Positions 38,216 to 46,537 of a stretch of DNA of 64,000 nucleotides are shown piece by piece; position 1 is the stretch's first letter, and the number at the start of each line of letters is the position of its first letter. The notes beneath the pieces are model-generated. The model was not told the origin of the DNA and did not search any database. It saw nothing but the letters and a program-made list of their open reading frames with translations. The stretch covers positions 124,001 through 188,000 of the forward strand of contig JAILNR010000014.1 of assembly GCA_024691325.1 (NCBI GenBank), read 5' to 3'. The position numbers were made by a program, and so were the translations under genes. Origin of the DNA: Saccharofermentans sp. Lineage in GTDB: Bacteria > Bacillota > Clostridia > Saccharofermentanales > Saccharofermentanaceae.

Positions 38216-39001
38216 ATGTTCGATTATTCAGGAAAAGTAGTAGCAATCACAGGTGCTTCATCCGGTCTCGGTAAGCAGATGGCTGAAGGTTTTGCTCAGC
38301 AGAAAGCTAACCTCGTTCTTCTTGCAAGAAGAAATGAGAGACTCGAGGAAAGTGCTAAGGCGTGGTCTGAGAAGTACGGAGTTGATGTACTTCCTGTCGC
38401 TTGTGATGTTACAAATGCAGAGTCCATTGCAAATGCAGTTAAGGCTGTTAAGGATCACTTCGGTCACTGCGAAGTAATCATCAACGATGCAGGCGGAGAG
38501 AAGGGTACAGGTACACCTTTTGTAGATTATAAGAGAGAGGATTGGGATTTCACATTGAACCTCGATCTTACTTCTGTATTCTCTGTTTCTCAGGCTTTCG
38601 TTAACCTCATGAAGGAGGCTATGGCTGAGGGCAAGCAGACATATGGACGTGTTATCAACATCGCATCTATCTACGGTCTCGTAGGTAACACTGCAATCCC
38701 TACGATCGCTTATCACACAACAAAGGGTGCTGTTGTTAACTTCTCAAGAGGTGCTGCAGCTGAGCTTGCTACATCAAACATTACTGTTAATACTATCTGC
38801 CCCGGTTATTTCTATACAGAGCTTACAACAGAGACATTGAACTCTGAGTATTTCCAGGCTTTCGCTAACCAGTCTGTTCCTATGAAGAGATATGGTAACG
38901 AGGGTGAGCTCAATTCCGTTGCGATCTTCCTCGGTGCTGAGGAGTCAAGCTACGTTACAGGTCAGGCTATCGCAGTTGATGGTGGCTATACCTGCGTTTG
39001 A
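38216..39001 (+). CDS. Short-chain dehydrogenase/reductase
   Basis: 261 residues of the classical SDR family. TGASSGLGKQ (about 11-20) binds the cofactor, NDAGG replaces the usual NNAG, and AYHTTKG gives the catalytic Tyr and Lys with an upstream Ser (NIASIYG). The lack of an acidic residue specific for NAD or NADP leaves the cofactor open. FabG-type ketoacyl reductase and gluconate 5-dehydrogenase are both plausible; nothing nearby decides. It has its own extended -10 promoter (TGTTTATAAT near 38170) and an AGGGGG site. Confidence 0.85.
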   Translation: MFDYSGKVVAITGASSGLGKQMAEGFAQQKANLVLLARRNERLEESAKAWSEKYGVDVLPVACDVTNAESIANAVKAVKDHFGHCEVIINDAGGEKGTGTPFVDYKREDWDFTLNLDLTSVFSVSQAFVNLMKEAMAEGKQTYGRVINIASIYGLVGNTAIPTIAYHTTKGAVVNFSRGAAAELATSNITVNTICPGYFYTELTTETLNSEYFQAFANQSVPMKRYGNEGELNSVAIFLGAEESSYVTGQAIAVDGGYTCV

Positions 39002-39022
39002 TCGCAAGATAATAAGCATAAA

Positions 39023-39053
39023 GAAAGCCGCGGTTGTTGCCGCGGCTTTTTAA
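39023..39053. terminator. Bidirectional terminator between SDR and metF
   Basis: AAAGCCGCGG-TTGTTG-CCGCGGCTTTTT forms a 10-bp GC-rich stem with A's before and T's after, serving both convergent genes. Confidence 0.9.
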
Positions 39054-39071
39054 TTTGTATTTTTACTTATA

Positions 39072-39932
39072 TCAGATGATATTCTTGATACCGTCACAGA
39101 TCCTCTTTACAGCTGAGGGACGGTTCATTGTATAAAGGTGAATGCCGTCACAGCCTGTCGTGAGAAGATCGATGATCTGGCTTATGGCGTAAGCGAGGCC
39201 TGCATCAAGGAATGCTTCCGGCTTTTCGCCATAGCGCTCGATTATTCTTTGGAAATTCAAAGGCAGTGTTGCACCGCATGTGGACACCATTCTCTGAATG
39301 GATTTAACGGTAAGGCAGGGCATGATGCCGGGCGTGATCGGCACGTCGATACCTGCAATGCGCGCACTTTCGACCATATCGAAAAAGTACTTGTTGTCAA
39401 AGAACAACTGCGACAGGAGAACCTCGGCACCTGCGTCCACCTTGTGTTTCAGATTACGCATATCAGCAACCTTGTCAGGTGACTCCGTATGGCACTCAGG
39501 GTAGCATGCTCCTGCAATACAGAAATTAGTCTTGGGACGGATATACTCGATAAGCTCACTTGCATAATTGAAAACGCCTTTTGAAGGGGCGTTGGGATTA
39601 ACATCGCCTCTTAAAGCAAGGATGTTCTCGATACCGGCTGCTTCAAGTTCCTTACAAAACTCGTCGATTTCCGGCTTATCGTAAGAAAGGCACGTTAAGT
39701 GAGCAACGGGCTCCGTGTGGTACTTTTCCTTTATCTTGTTACATATGGCAATAGTCTTGTTGTTGTTAGATGAGCCCCCGGCACCAAAGGTTACGGATAT
39801 GTAATCGGGCTTTAAGTCACAAAGCATCTCGAGTGTCTCGTCAATGTTATCAAGTTCCTCTTGGGCCTTAGGCGGGAAAATCTCAAAAGAAAGTATAGTC
39901 TTGTCTTGTTTATAGATGTCTGTGAGCTTCAT
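39072..39932 (-). CDS. metF: Methylenetetrahydrofolate reductase
   Basis: 286 residues. The start at 39932 is set by GAGGAC; a longer frame upstream would cross the promoter. FEIFPPKAQEE, SVTFGAGGSS, HLTC and ALRGD are MetF signatures. The enzyme reduces 5,10-methylene- to 5-methyl-tetrahydrofolate for methionine synthesis or one-carbon metabolism. It is transcribed away from the glycosylase gene at 39985, and metK lies at 56400, not linked. Confidence 0.95.
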   Translation of the reverse strand: MKLTDIYKQDKTILSFEIFPPKAQEELDNIDETLEMLCDLKPDYISVTFGAGGSSNNNKTIAICNKIKEKYHTEPVAHLTCLSYDKPEIDEFCKELEAAGIENILALRGDVNPNAPSKGVFNYASELIEYIRPKTNFCIAGACYPECHTESPDKVADMRNLKHKVDAGAEVLLSQLFFDNKYFFDMVESARIAGIDVPITPGIMPCLTVKSIQRMVSTCGATLPLNFQRIIERYGEKPEAFLDAGLAYAISQIIDLLTTGCDGIHLYTMNRPSAVKRICDGIKNII

Positions 39933-39958
39933 TCGTATGTCCTCATAAAAAAGATATA

Positions 39959-39976
39959 TGCTATTATAAACCGAGG
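39959..39976 (+). promoter_or_regulatory. Extended -10 promoter of the glycosylase gene
   Basis: TG-C-TATTAT (39959-39967) gives a start point near 39974 and a leader of only about 11 bases that still contains a GAGG ribosome binding site before ATG 39985. Confidence 0.6.
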
Positions 39977-39984
39977 TTAAAATA

Positions 39985-40824
39985 ATGTACACGAAACACA
40001 TAGATTTCTTTGATCCCATAAAGATAGCCGACAGCGGACAGGCGTTCCGCATTCATCCCATAGACAGTACACATACCGAACTTGTTGCATTCGGTAAATA
40101 TCTTCAGATCGCAGATCTCGGTAATAACGGTTTTGCCTTTTCTTGTGATGAGGATGAGTTTGAACAGATTTGGAGTAATTACTTTGATCTTGACAGGGAT
40201 TACAAAAAGGTAGTTAAGAGTATAGATAATAAGGATAAATTCCTGAAAGATTCGATCGCGTTTGGTGAAGGAATAAGAATACTTAAGCAGGATGTATTCG
40301 AGACGGTAATCTCATATATCATCTCACAAAGAAGATCCATTCCTTCAATCACCACCTGTGTTGACCGGTTCTCAGCCCTGGCAGGCACTAAGATAAAAGC
40401 TCCGGGTCTTGATAAGCCGTTTATTAAGCCGTCAAAGAATGTGTTCTATGCTTTCCCGACCGTAAAGCAGGCTTCCAAACTTACGGCCGGCGAGCTTAAC
40501 GACATTGGTGCGGGGTACAGGACAGCTTATATATTATCTGCTATTGATGACTTTAATTCAGGAAAGCTTACGCCTGAGGGGCTTGCCGCTCTTAGTGACG
40601 ATGAGCTTTATGAGGCTCTGACTTCAATGTACGGCGTCGGCACCAAGGTTGCCAATTGTGTTATGCTGTTCGGCTTCCATAGAGTGGGACGCTTCCCCGT
40701 TGATGTGTGGATCAAGCGCATTGAAGATAAATACTACGGAGGACACTTTGAAGCAGAGAAATACCCTGACACTGCAGGGATCCTCCAGCAGTTTATGTTC
40801 TATTTCATCAGGAATGGAGCTTAA
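39985..40824 (+). CDS. OGG1-type 8-oxoguanine DNA glycosylase/AP lyase
   Basis: 279 residues. The N-terminal 100 residues form the OGG-N beta domain. The helix-hairpin-helix with catalytic lysine (YGVGTKVANC, about 214-223) and the downstream aspartate in FPVDVWIKR are those of OGG1-like enzymes, which excise 8-oxoguanine and nick the strand. Lysine at this site argues against monofunctional AlkA. The C terminus overlaps the convergent methyltransferase gene by 17 bases. Confidence 0.85.
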   Translation: MYTKHIDFFDPIKIADSGQAFRIHPIDSTHTELVAFGKYLQIADLGNNGFAFSCDEDEFEQIWSNYFDLDRDYKKVVKSIDNKDKFLKDSIAFGEGIRILKQDVFETVISYIISQRRSIPSITTCVDRFSALAGTKIKAPGLDKPFIKPSKNVFYAFPTVKQASKLTAGELNDIGAGYRTAYILSAIDDFNSGKLTPEGLAALSDDELYEALTSMYGVGTKVANCVMLFGFHRVGRFPVDVWIKRIEDKYYGGHFEAEKYPDTAGILQQFMFYFIRNGA

Positions 40825-42007
40825 AGTAGTTATTAAGCTGGCACTTTATATTGCCGTTATAAAGCTTAAATCGCTTATGTGATTTGTGGCCGCAGGCGAT
40901 CTCAAATGAATCGTCAGGAGAGATAACTGATAGTCTCATGCCCTGGCGGCAGAAACCGTTTGAAGTCAGGTATAAAGAAGAGATCATCTTATAGATCTCA
41001 GCTGCCTCCTCCGGTGTCATCAGTCTTCCTCCATACGGGGGATTTGTTATGACCATGGTCCTTGGGAAACCCGTTATCTTCTCAAATGCGGACGGAGTCC
41101 TTGTAGCAGCATCGGCAACGGTAAATCTGATGTGTTCTGACACTCCCGCAGCCTTCGCATTGCGTATTGAAGACTCGATTGCTTTGGGATCGATATCGGA
41201 TCCAAAGTAGAAGATGTCATCCGTGGGCTCGGCATCTTCCAGACTTAAGGCTTCCTCATAAGCCTTCTTTCTTGCGTATTCACCGATGTAGGGAAGACTC
41301 TCGTAAGAGAAGTGTCTGTTCTTTCCGGGCGCTATATTGCATGCCATCATGGCGGCTTCGATAAGTATCGTACCGGAACCGCAGAACGGATCTGCGAGGG
41401 CTTCAGCACCGTAAGGTCTGTACTTCGAGAGCGTGATCATACCGGATGCAAGTGTCTCCCTGATGGGAGCCTCATGCGTTAAAGGGCGGTACCCCCTTTT
41501 ATGAAGTCCTTCGCCCGAGGTGTCTATCATTATAGAAACTACATCATTAACTATACCGAACTGAACCCTTACAAGTCCCTTGGCCGCGTCCTCAGCGATA
41601 ATGCCGTCGCTTCCTAACCCGCGGCTTTTACAAAGAGACTTAACAATGGCTTTCTTAACGAGGCTTTGGCATGCGCTTATACCGTAGAGCTTCGACTTTC
41701 TTGAGTAGCCGTTAATAACAAAAGCATATCCTGAGGGGATAAAGTCGTCCCAGGGAAGACTGCAAGTCCCGTCAAAAAGCTCTGAAAACTCTTTGGCAGG
41801 GAAGTTACCCACCTCGAAAAGCACCCTCTCCGCACGTCTGGTCCACATATTGACACGTGCCACATCAGATTCCCATGTGTCATCATCGGAATCGAGGGTT
41901 ACTAATCCGTCAGAAACCCTTATTTTGTCGTATGTGTAGCCAATCGACGTGAGGTCATCACGTACACAGCTTTCAAGACCGAACAGGCATGTCAGAACGA
42001 TTTTCAT
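40808..42007 (-). CDS. THUMP-domain rRNA (guanine-N2) methyltransferase
   Basis: 399 residues from ATG 42007. Residues about 1-155 hold a ferredoxin-like and THUMP RNA-binding region; residues about 160-380 are a class I SAM methyltransferase with DPFCGSGTILIEAA and the target-base motif NPPYGG. This is the RlmL/YpsC-type enzyme that methylates a guanine of 23S rRNA. No ribosome binding site precedes the ATG, and a TATAAT box ends seven bases before it, so a leaderless mRNA is likely. A longer frame starting 33 bases upstream would begin before the promoter. Confidence 0.9.
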   Translation of the reverse strand: MKIVLTCLFGLESCVRDDLTSIGYTYDKIRVSDGLVTLDSDDDTWESDVARVNMWTRRAERVLFEVGNFPAKEFSELFDGTCSLPWDDFIPSGYAFVINGYSRKSKLYGISACQSLVKKAIVKSLCKSRGLGSDGIIAEDAAKGLVRVQFGIVNDVVSIMIDTSGEGLHKRGYRPLTHEAPIRETLASGMITLSKYRPYGAEALADPFCGSGTILIEAAMMACNIAPGKNRHFSYESLPYIGEYARKKAYEEALSLEDAEPTDDIFYFGSDIDPKAIESSIRNAKAAGVSEHIRFTVADAATRTPSAFEKITGFPRTMVITNPPYGGRLMTPEEAAEIYKMISSLYLTSNGFCRQGMRLSVISPDDSFEIACGHKSHKRFKLYNGNIKCQLNNYFKLHS

Positions 42008-42045
42008 ACGAGTAATTATACTATTGTCAAAAAAACGCATGTCAA
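42005..42045 (-). promoter_or_regulatory. Promoter of the THUMP methyltransferase with predicted leaderless start
   Basis: On the minus strand TTGACA (42045-42040), 19 bases, TATAAT (42020-42015), seven bases, then ATG (42007). The start point would fall on or one base before the ATG. Confidence 0.5.
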
Positions 42046-42421
42046 TATCTTTTTTTGATTTTTAGGTGTATTTGTACGGTGGACACTTCATTTGACAATT
42101 TATGTTCGGCATCTCAGAAATGCCGTAAATAAGGCATCTATCAGACTGGCAAGGAAAATGCAACAATTTTGTAACCCAAACGAAAAAATATTTTTGATGC
42201 CCGTTTTAACGCACTTAACAGGTTCATAAGTTTTGAAAGGCTTGTTTTAAGGTTATCGACAGAGTTATGAACATTACGAACATTTTTCGAATGAAAATAA
42301 TCAAAAAACGGCACTGTTTTGTCTGATAACATAAAAAGAATTTGATAATAAATGTTCATAACTTTACTTAAATACTTGTAATATGAATGTTATAATCTAT
42401 TGAGTTTTGGAAGGTACGTTT
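42046..42421. promoter_or_regulatory. 376-bp intergenic control region upstream of proA
   Basis: AT-rich, no gene seen. It contains a perfect 13-bp inverted repeat (AGTTATGAACATT 42263-42275, complement 42351-42363, spacer 75 bp), a third partial copy (GTTCATAAG 42222-42230), and an extended -10 (TG-T-TATAAT ending near 42396) for the proA operon. The repeats could bind a regulator and loop the DNA. Only inference supports a role. Confidence 0.4.
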
Positions 42422-43675
42422 ATGTCTGATCTTATTAAAAAAGCTCATATGTCCAAACAGGCATCCTTCACGATGGCTCTTCTGGACAGTAAAACCAAGA
42501 ACGACGCATTAGACGCCATAGCTTTTGCACTCACAAATAACAAAGAGAAGATCTTTGAAGCTAACCGCATTGATCTTGAGAAGGCTCAGAACGAGAACCT
42601 GTCAGGTCCTCTTTATAAGCGCTTGAGGTTTGATGAGAGCAAGCTTGCTGATGTTACTGACGGTATAAGAAGTCTTATCGGTCTTGAAGATCCTGTAGGT
42701 CACATCAAGCTTCACACGACACTTGATGACGGCCTGGAGCTTTACCGTGTTACATGTCCTATAGGTGTTATAGGTGTTATTTTCGAGTCGAGGCCTGATG
42801 CTCTTATACAGATCGCGTCCCTTTGCCTTAAGAGCGGAAATGCAGTTTTCCTTAAGGGCGGCAAAGAGGCATTGGAGACGAATAAGGTCCTTTATGAAAT
42901 CATTAATGATGCTTCATTGGCTCACGGACTTCCCGAAGGCTGGATTAATCTTTTGGAGAGCCGTGAGGAAGTTAATGCCATGCTCTCACTTTCAGAGTAC
43001 ATTGACCTTCTTATCCCCAGAGGATCCAATCAGTTCGTTCAGTACATCATGAACAACACCAATATTCCTGTTATGGGACATGCAGATGGCGTTTGCCACA
43101 CATATATCGATGAGTTTGCAGATCCTGACAAGGCCGTAAAGGTAGCGGTTGATGCAAAGACTCAGTATGTTTCCGTTTGTAATGCCACCGAGACTATCCT
43201 TGTGGATAAGTCGAGGACTGAAGATATACTTCCCAGACTTGTTAGTGCTCTTGAGGATAAGAACGTTAAGATCCATTACGAGAATGAGGTAAGTGAATGG
43301 CACCATGAGTACCTGGATTACGAAGTCTCGATCAAGATCACCGGCAGCATAGATGAGGCTGTTGATCATATAAATAAATATGGTTCCGGACACACGGACG
43401 CTATCATTACGGAGAATAAGGAGCGCGCCGAGTATTTTATGAACAAGGTTGACTCGGGAAGCGTTATGCTTAACTGCTCCACAAGATTTGCGGACGGCTT
43501 CAGATACGGTTTTGGTGCTGAAGTCGGTGTATCCACAAGCAAGCTTCACGCCAGAGGTCCGGTCGGACTTGAAGGACTTGTTTCTTATAAGTACAAGATT
43601 TACGGCAACGGTGATATCGTTGGCGATTACGCTTCAGGCGCAAAGAAATTCAAGCACATAAGGAGAGATATATGA
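42422..43675 (+). CDS. proA: Gamma-glutamyl phosphate reductase
   Basis: 417 residues, the usual ProA length. GGAAGG seven bases before ATG 42422 sets the start. The aldehyde-dehydrogenase-like fold shows VIFESRPDALIQIASL, SGNAVFLKGGKEA, and the catalytic-cysteine region SVCNATETIL. It reduces gamma-glutamyl phosphate to the semialdehyde in proline synthesis. proB and proC are not in the window. Its stop overlaps the rpiB start by ATGA. Confidence 0.95.
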   Translation: MSDLIKKAHMSKQASFTMALLDSKTKNDALDAIAFALTNNKEKIFEANRIDLEKAQNENLSGPLYKRLRFDESKLADVTDGIRSLIGLEDPVGHIKLHTTLDDGLELYRVTCPIGVIGVIFESRPDALIQIASLCLKSGNAVFLKGGKEALETNKVLYEIINDASLAHGLPEGWINLLESREEVNAMLSLSEYIDLLIPRGSNQFVQYIMNNTNIPVMGHADGVCHTYIDEFADPDKAVKVAVDAKTQYVSVCNATETILVDKSRTEDILPRLVSALEDKNVKIHYENEVSEWHHEYLDYEVSIKITGSIDEAVDHINKYGSGHTDAIITENKERAEYFMNKVDSGSVMLNCSTRFADGFRYGFGAEVGVSTSKLHARGPVGLEGLVSYKYKIYGNGDIVGDYASGAKKFKHIRRDI

Positions 43676-44124
43676 AAGTATCTATCGCATCAGATCACGC
43701 AGGTTATGACATGAGACAGCTCGTTATCGGTCATCTTAAGTCCAAGGGCTTTGAGGTAATCGACGGCGGTGCAGTATCTTCTACCGAGCGTTTTTCATAT
43801 GTTGAGGCAGGACAGAAGGTTGCAACCGATGTTCTCGAGGGCAGAGCTGACAGAGGTATAGCTATCTGCGGCACGGGAATCGGTATCTCTATGGTCTGCA
43901 ACAAGTTCAAGGGCATAAGATGCGGTCTTTGTAATAACGAGTACATGGCAAGAATGTGCCGTCAGCACAACGATGCCAATGTTCTTGCATTCGGTGCAAG
44001 AGTAATTGGTCCCGAGATTGCTTTTGCTATGGTAGATTGCTTCTTCGAGGAAGAATTTGCAGGCGGAAGACATGCTGAGCGCGTCGGACAGATGTGTGAC
44101 ATTGAACAGAAGAACTTTAAGTGA
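43672..44124 (+). CDS. rpiB: Ribose-5-phosphate isomerase B
   Basis: 150 residues. SDHAGYDMR and the active-site region GIAICGTGIGISM with Cys are RpiB/LacAB marks. It interconverts ribose-5-P and ribulose-5-P. The order rpiB-upp-atp is a common Firmicutes arrangement and links pentose phosphate to the uracil phosphoribosyltransferase that follows. Confidence 0.95.
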   Translation: MKVSIASDHAGYDMRQLVIGHLKSKGFEVIDGGAVSSTERFSYVEAGQKVATDVLEGRADRGIAICGTGIGISMVCNKFKGIRCGLCNNEYMARMCRQHNDANVLAFGARVIGPEIAFAMVDCFFEEEFAGGRHAERVGQMCDIEQKNFK

Positions 44125-44151
44125 TCCTATCTAAATAAGGGAGTTACGGCT

Positions 44152-44787
44152 ATGGCAGATGATAATGTTTTTATTTTTGATCACCCGCTGATACAGCACA
44201 AGATCTCACATCTTCGTGATAAGAATACAGGAACCAAGGAGTTCCGCGAGCTCGTATCCGAGATCGCTATGCTTATGGCTTACGAGGTTACCCGCGACCT
44301 TCCTATGCAGGAAGTCGATATCGAGACTCCGATTGCGGTTGCCCACACCAGAGTTCTTGCGGATAAGTCACTTGCGATCGTTCCAATACTTCGTGCAGGT
44401 CTTGGTATGGTTGACGGAATGGTTAAGCTTCTTCCGAATGTAAGGGTTGGCCATATCGGCCTTTACCGTGACCCTGTTACTGTGGAACCTCATACTTATT
44501 ATTGCAAGCTTCCCGAGGATATTAACGAGAGGGAAGTTATCGTATTGGATCCCATGCTCGCCACAGGAGGTTCCGCTTCCGCGGCGATTACATATCTTAA
44601 AGAACAGAAGATAGATAACATTAAGTTTATGTGTCTTATTGCATCCCCCGAGGGTATCGCGAGATTAAAGTCGGATCATACCGATGTTAAGATCTACTGT
44701 GCTGCAAAAGATGAAGGACTTAATGAGAATTCCTACATCGTACCGGGTCTTGGTGATGCAGGTGACCGTATATTCGGTACTAACTGA
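44152..44787 (+). CDS. upp: Uracil phosphoribosyltransferase
   Basis: 211 residues, normal length. ILRAGLGM and the PRPP-binding stretch [12 protein letters not shown] are diagnostic, as is the C-terminal uracil-binding [10 protein letters not shown]. It salvages uracil to UMP. The start has AAGGGAG upstream. It lies 27 bases after rpiB and 20 before atpB. Confidence 0.97.
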   Translation: MADDNVFIFDHPLIQHKISHLRDKNTGTKEFRELVSEIAMLMAYEVTRDLPMQEVDIETPIAVAHTRVLADKSLAIVPILRAGLGMVDGMVKLLPNVRVGHIGLYRDPVTVEPHTYYCKLPEDINEREVIVLDPMLATGGSASAAITYLKEQKIDNIKFMCLIASPEGIARLKSDHTDVKIYCAAKDEGLNENSYIVPGLGDAGDRIFGTN

Positions 44788-44807
44788 TTAAGAAGGTGAT
44801 AACTTAA

Positions 44808-45647
44808 ATGAGTTGGTTTGAAAGGTTTTGGGCTTCGTTTCTGACACACCTTAAGGAGCATTTCTCCGTAGGTGATATCGGAGAAGAGATCAATGGTGCG
44901 ATCCTTCAGACGAAGCAGTATTTTACGATCGGTGACTATAGAGTCCTTCTTACGGATGCCGTTATCGTGACTTGGATCGCGGTTATAATCATGATCATCC
45001 TTCTCGGATACATGTCTGCAAAGGCGAAGATAAAGCCTTCTGCAAAGCAGACTTTTGTCGAGATGCTTGTAGACCTTCAGGTGTCTATAGGAGTTGGCTT
45101 CGGTCTTACCAAGGAAGAGTCACGTCATATTGCACCGTTTACCGGAACTCTCGCGATCGTAATTGCGGGATGTAATGTTATATCCGTATTTAACGTTACA
45201 CCTCCTGCGAAGAATATCGCATTCCCTGTGGCAATGGCTGTAATCGCGATCTTATATGTAATATATGCTTCTATAAGATTCGTAGGTATTAAGGGATTCT
45301 GGGCATCACTTACTTCGCCCCTGTGGTTCCTTTTGCCGTTTAAGATCCTTGATATGATCATCAAGCCCTGCTCGCTCGCGTTGAGACTTTTTGGTAACGT
45401 CTTCGGTGCTTTCGTATTCATGGAATTCATCCACATTGTAGTACCGATTATCGTTCCCGGATTACTTGGTCTCTGGTTTGATATTGCTGACGGTGCGTTA
45501 CAGGCCGTTATTTTCGCTTATCTTACTACTTACTACATAGGTGAGATCTGCGAGACTGCAAGAGAACACTTTGAGATGAAAGAACACGCTAAGAAAGAGA
45601 AGAAGAATAAGAAAACAAATGACACTGCAGAAGTTGCAGCAGTCTGA
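44808..45647 (+). CDS. atpB: ATP synthase F0 subunit a
   Basis: 279 residues with five to six membrane helices. The essential arginine is in SLALRLFGNVFGAF, and the final helix pair is normal. Subunit a forms the half channels through which ions reach the c ring. It opens the atp gene set; no atpI precedes it. The last 20 residues are lysine-rich and cytoplasmic. AAGGTGAT precedes the ATG. Confidence 0.95.
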   Translation: MSWFERFWASFLTHLKEHFSVGDIGEEINGAILQTKQYFTIGDYRVLLTDAVIVTWIAVIIMIILLGYMSAKAKIKPSAKQTFVEMLVDLQVSIGVGFGLTKEESRHIAPFTGTLAIVIAGCNVISVFNVTPPAKNIAFPVAMAVIAILYVIYASIRFVGIKGFWASLTSPLWFLLPFKILDMIIKPCSLALRLFGNVFGAFVFMEFIHIVVPIIVPGLLGLWFDIADGALQAVIFAYLTTYYIGEICETAREHFEMKEHAKKEKKNKKTNDTAEVAAV

Positions 45648-45663
45648 TTATTGGAGGTAGATT

Positions 45664-45945
45664 ATGAATCTTATTAATTTTGCAAATGTCCTGCTTGATG
45701 CGACAGCTGCGATAGAACCCCGTGCTATGGCGATGCTCGGCGCCGGCCTTGCAATCGGTCTCGGTTCAATGGGTGCTGCAATCGGTATGGGTAATGCCGC
45801 TGCACATGCTTTCGATGCGGGTGCAAGACAGCCTGAGATCTTCAGCAAGATACAGACTTTGCTGCTTATCGCTATCGTATTTATAGAGTCATTGTGTATC
45901 TATGCACTTGTTGTAGCACTCCTTTTGATCTTCACAGTAAAATAA
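45664..45945 (+). CDS. atpE: ATP synthase F0 subunit c
   Basis: 93 residues, two helices joined by the conserved ARQPE loop. The ion-binding glutamate is in VFIESLCIY. Of the residues that mark sodium-binding rings, Glu-Ser and Tyr are present, but the helix-1 glutamine is Met (IGMG for VGQG). Proton use is therefore more likely, though not certain. A 15-residue N-terminal extension precedes helix 1. GGAGG before the ATG is strong, as usual for this abundant subunit. Confidence 0.95.
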   Translation: MNLINFANVLLDATAAIEPRAMAMLGAGLAIGLGSMGAAIGMGNAAAHAFDAGARQPEIFSKIQTLLLIAIVFIESLCIYALVVALLLIFTVK

Positions 45946-45961
45946 GCGGGAGTAAATAGCA

Positions 45962-46537
45962 ATGGATTATAATTCACTATTCCTTCTGGCGCTTGAAGCG
46001 CAGGAAGAGTCAAGCCTTTTCTCTGCGGATCAGATGGGCGGATATGCAGTCACGATACTTTTTACTGTTATAAATGTATTGGTTGCATTCCTTGTCATCA
46101 AGTTCGTTGTTTATAAGAAGATACTTAAAGTAATAAAGACAAGAGAAGAGCTGATCGCATCTCAGGTTGATGCTGCACAGAAGGCAAAAGAAGAAGCCGA
46201 GCAGAATACCGAAGAGTCCAAGCAGGCTATCAATGATGCCCGTGTAGAGGCTTCCAGTATTCTTGAAACAGCAAGAAACGATGCTGATGAGCAGGCTCAG
46301 ATCATAAAGAAGAAAGCTTCTGATGAGGCAGCTCAGATACTTGAGCGTGCTGAGAATGAAGTGTTCCGTATGAAGAAGGTTGCTATCGAGCAGATGAAAG
46401 ATGAGATCTCGGATCTTGCCGTTGAAGTAGCCGGCAGAGTAATCGGTGATGTTGTTGAACACGACAAGCTGAAGAGCCTTGCGGATAAGCACGCCGAGGA
46501 CATAGTAAGGGAAGAGGTGGACAGTCTTGAGCAGTAA
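45962..46537 (+). CDS. atpF: ATP synthase F0 subunit b
   Basis: 191 residues. One membrane helix (about 28-50) is followed by a long charged coiled coil (60-160) that forms the peripheral stalk, and a C-terminal helical end that normally contacts delta. It is about 20 residues longer than typical. The end of the gene overlaps the TTG start of the delta-alpha fusion by 11 bases. Confidence 0.93.
   Translation: MDYNSLFLLALEAQEESSLFSADQMGGYAVTILFTVINVLVAFLVIKFVVYKKILKVIKTREELIASQVDAAQKAKEEAEQNTEESKQAINDARVEASSILETARNDADEQAQIIKKKASDEAAQILERAENEVFRMKKVAIEQMKDEISDLAVEVAGRVIGDVVEHDKLKSLADKHAEDIVREEVDSLEQ

Noticed and set aside
39933..40052. N-terminal extension of metF to 40052
   Set aside because: It would cross the divergent promoter region; ATG 39932 has a GAGGAC site and gives the normal MetF start.
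42253..42262. TTATCGACA, near-match to a DnaA box
   Set aside because: Single site with one mismatch and no origin-type genes or clustered boxes.
42278..42291. CGAACATTTTTCG as a LexA site before proA
   Set aside because: Right half does not fit the SOS box and the target is a biosynthetic operon.
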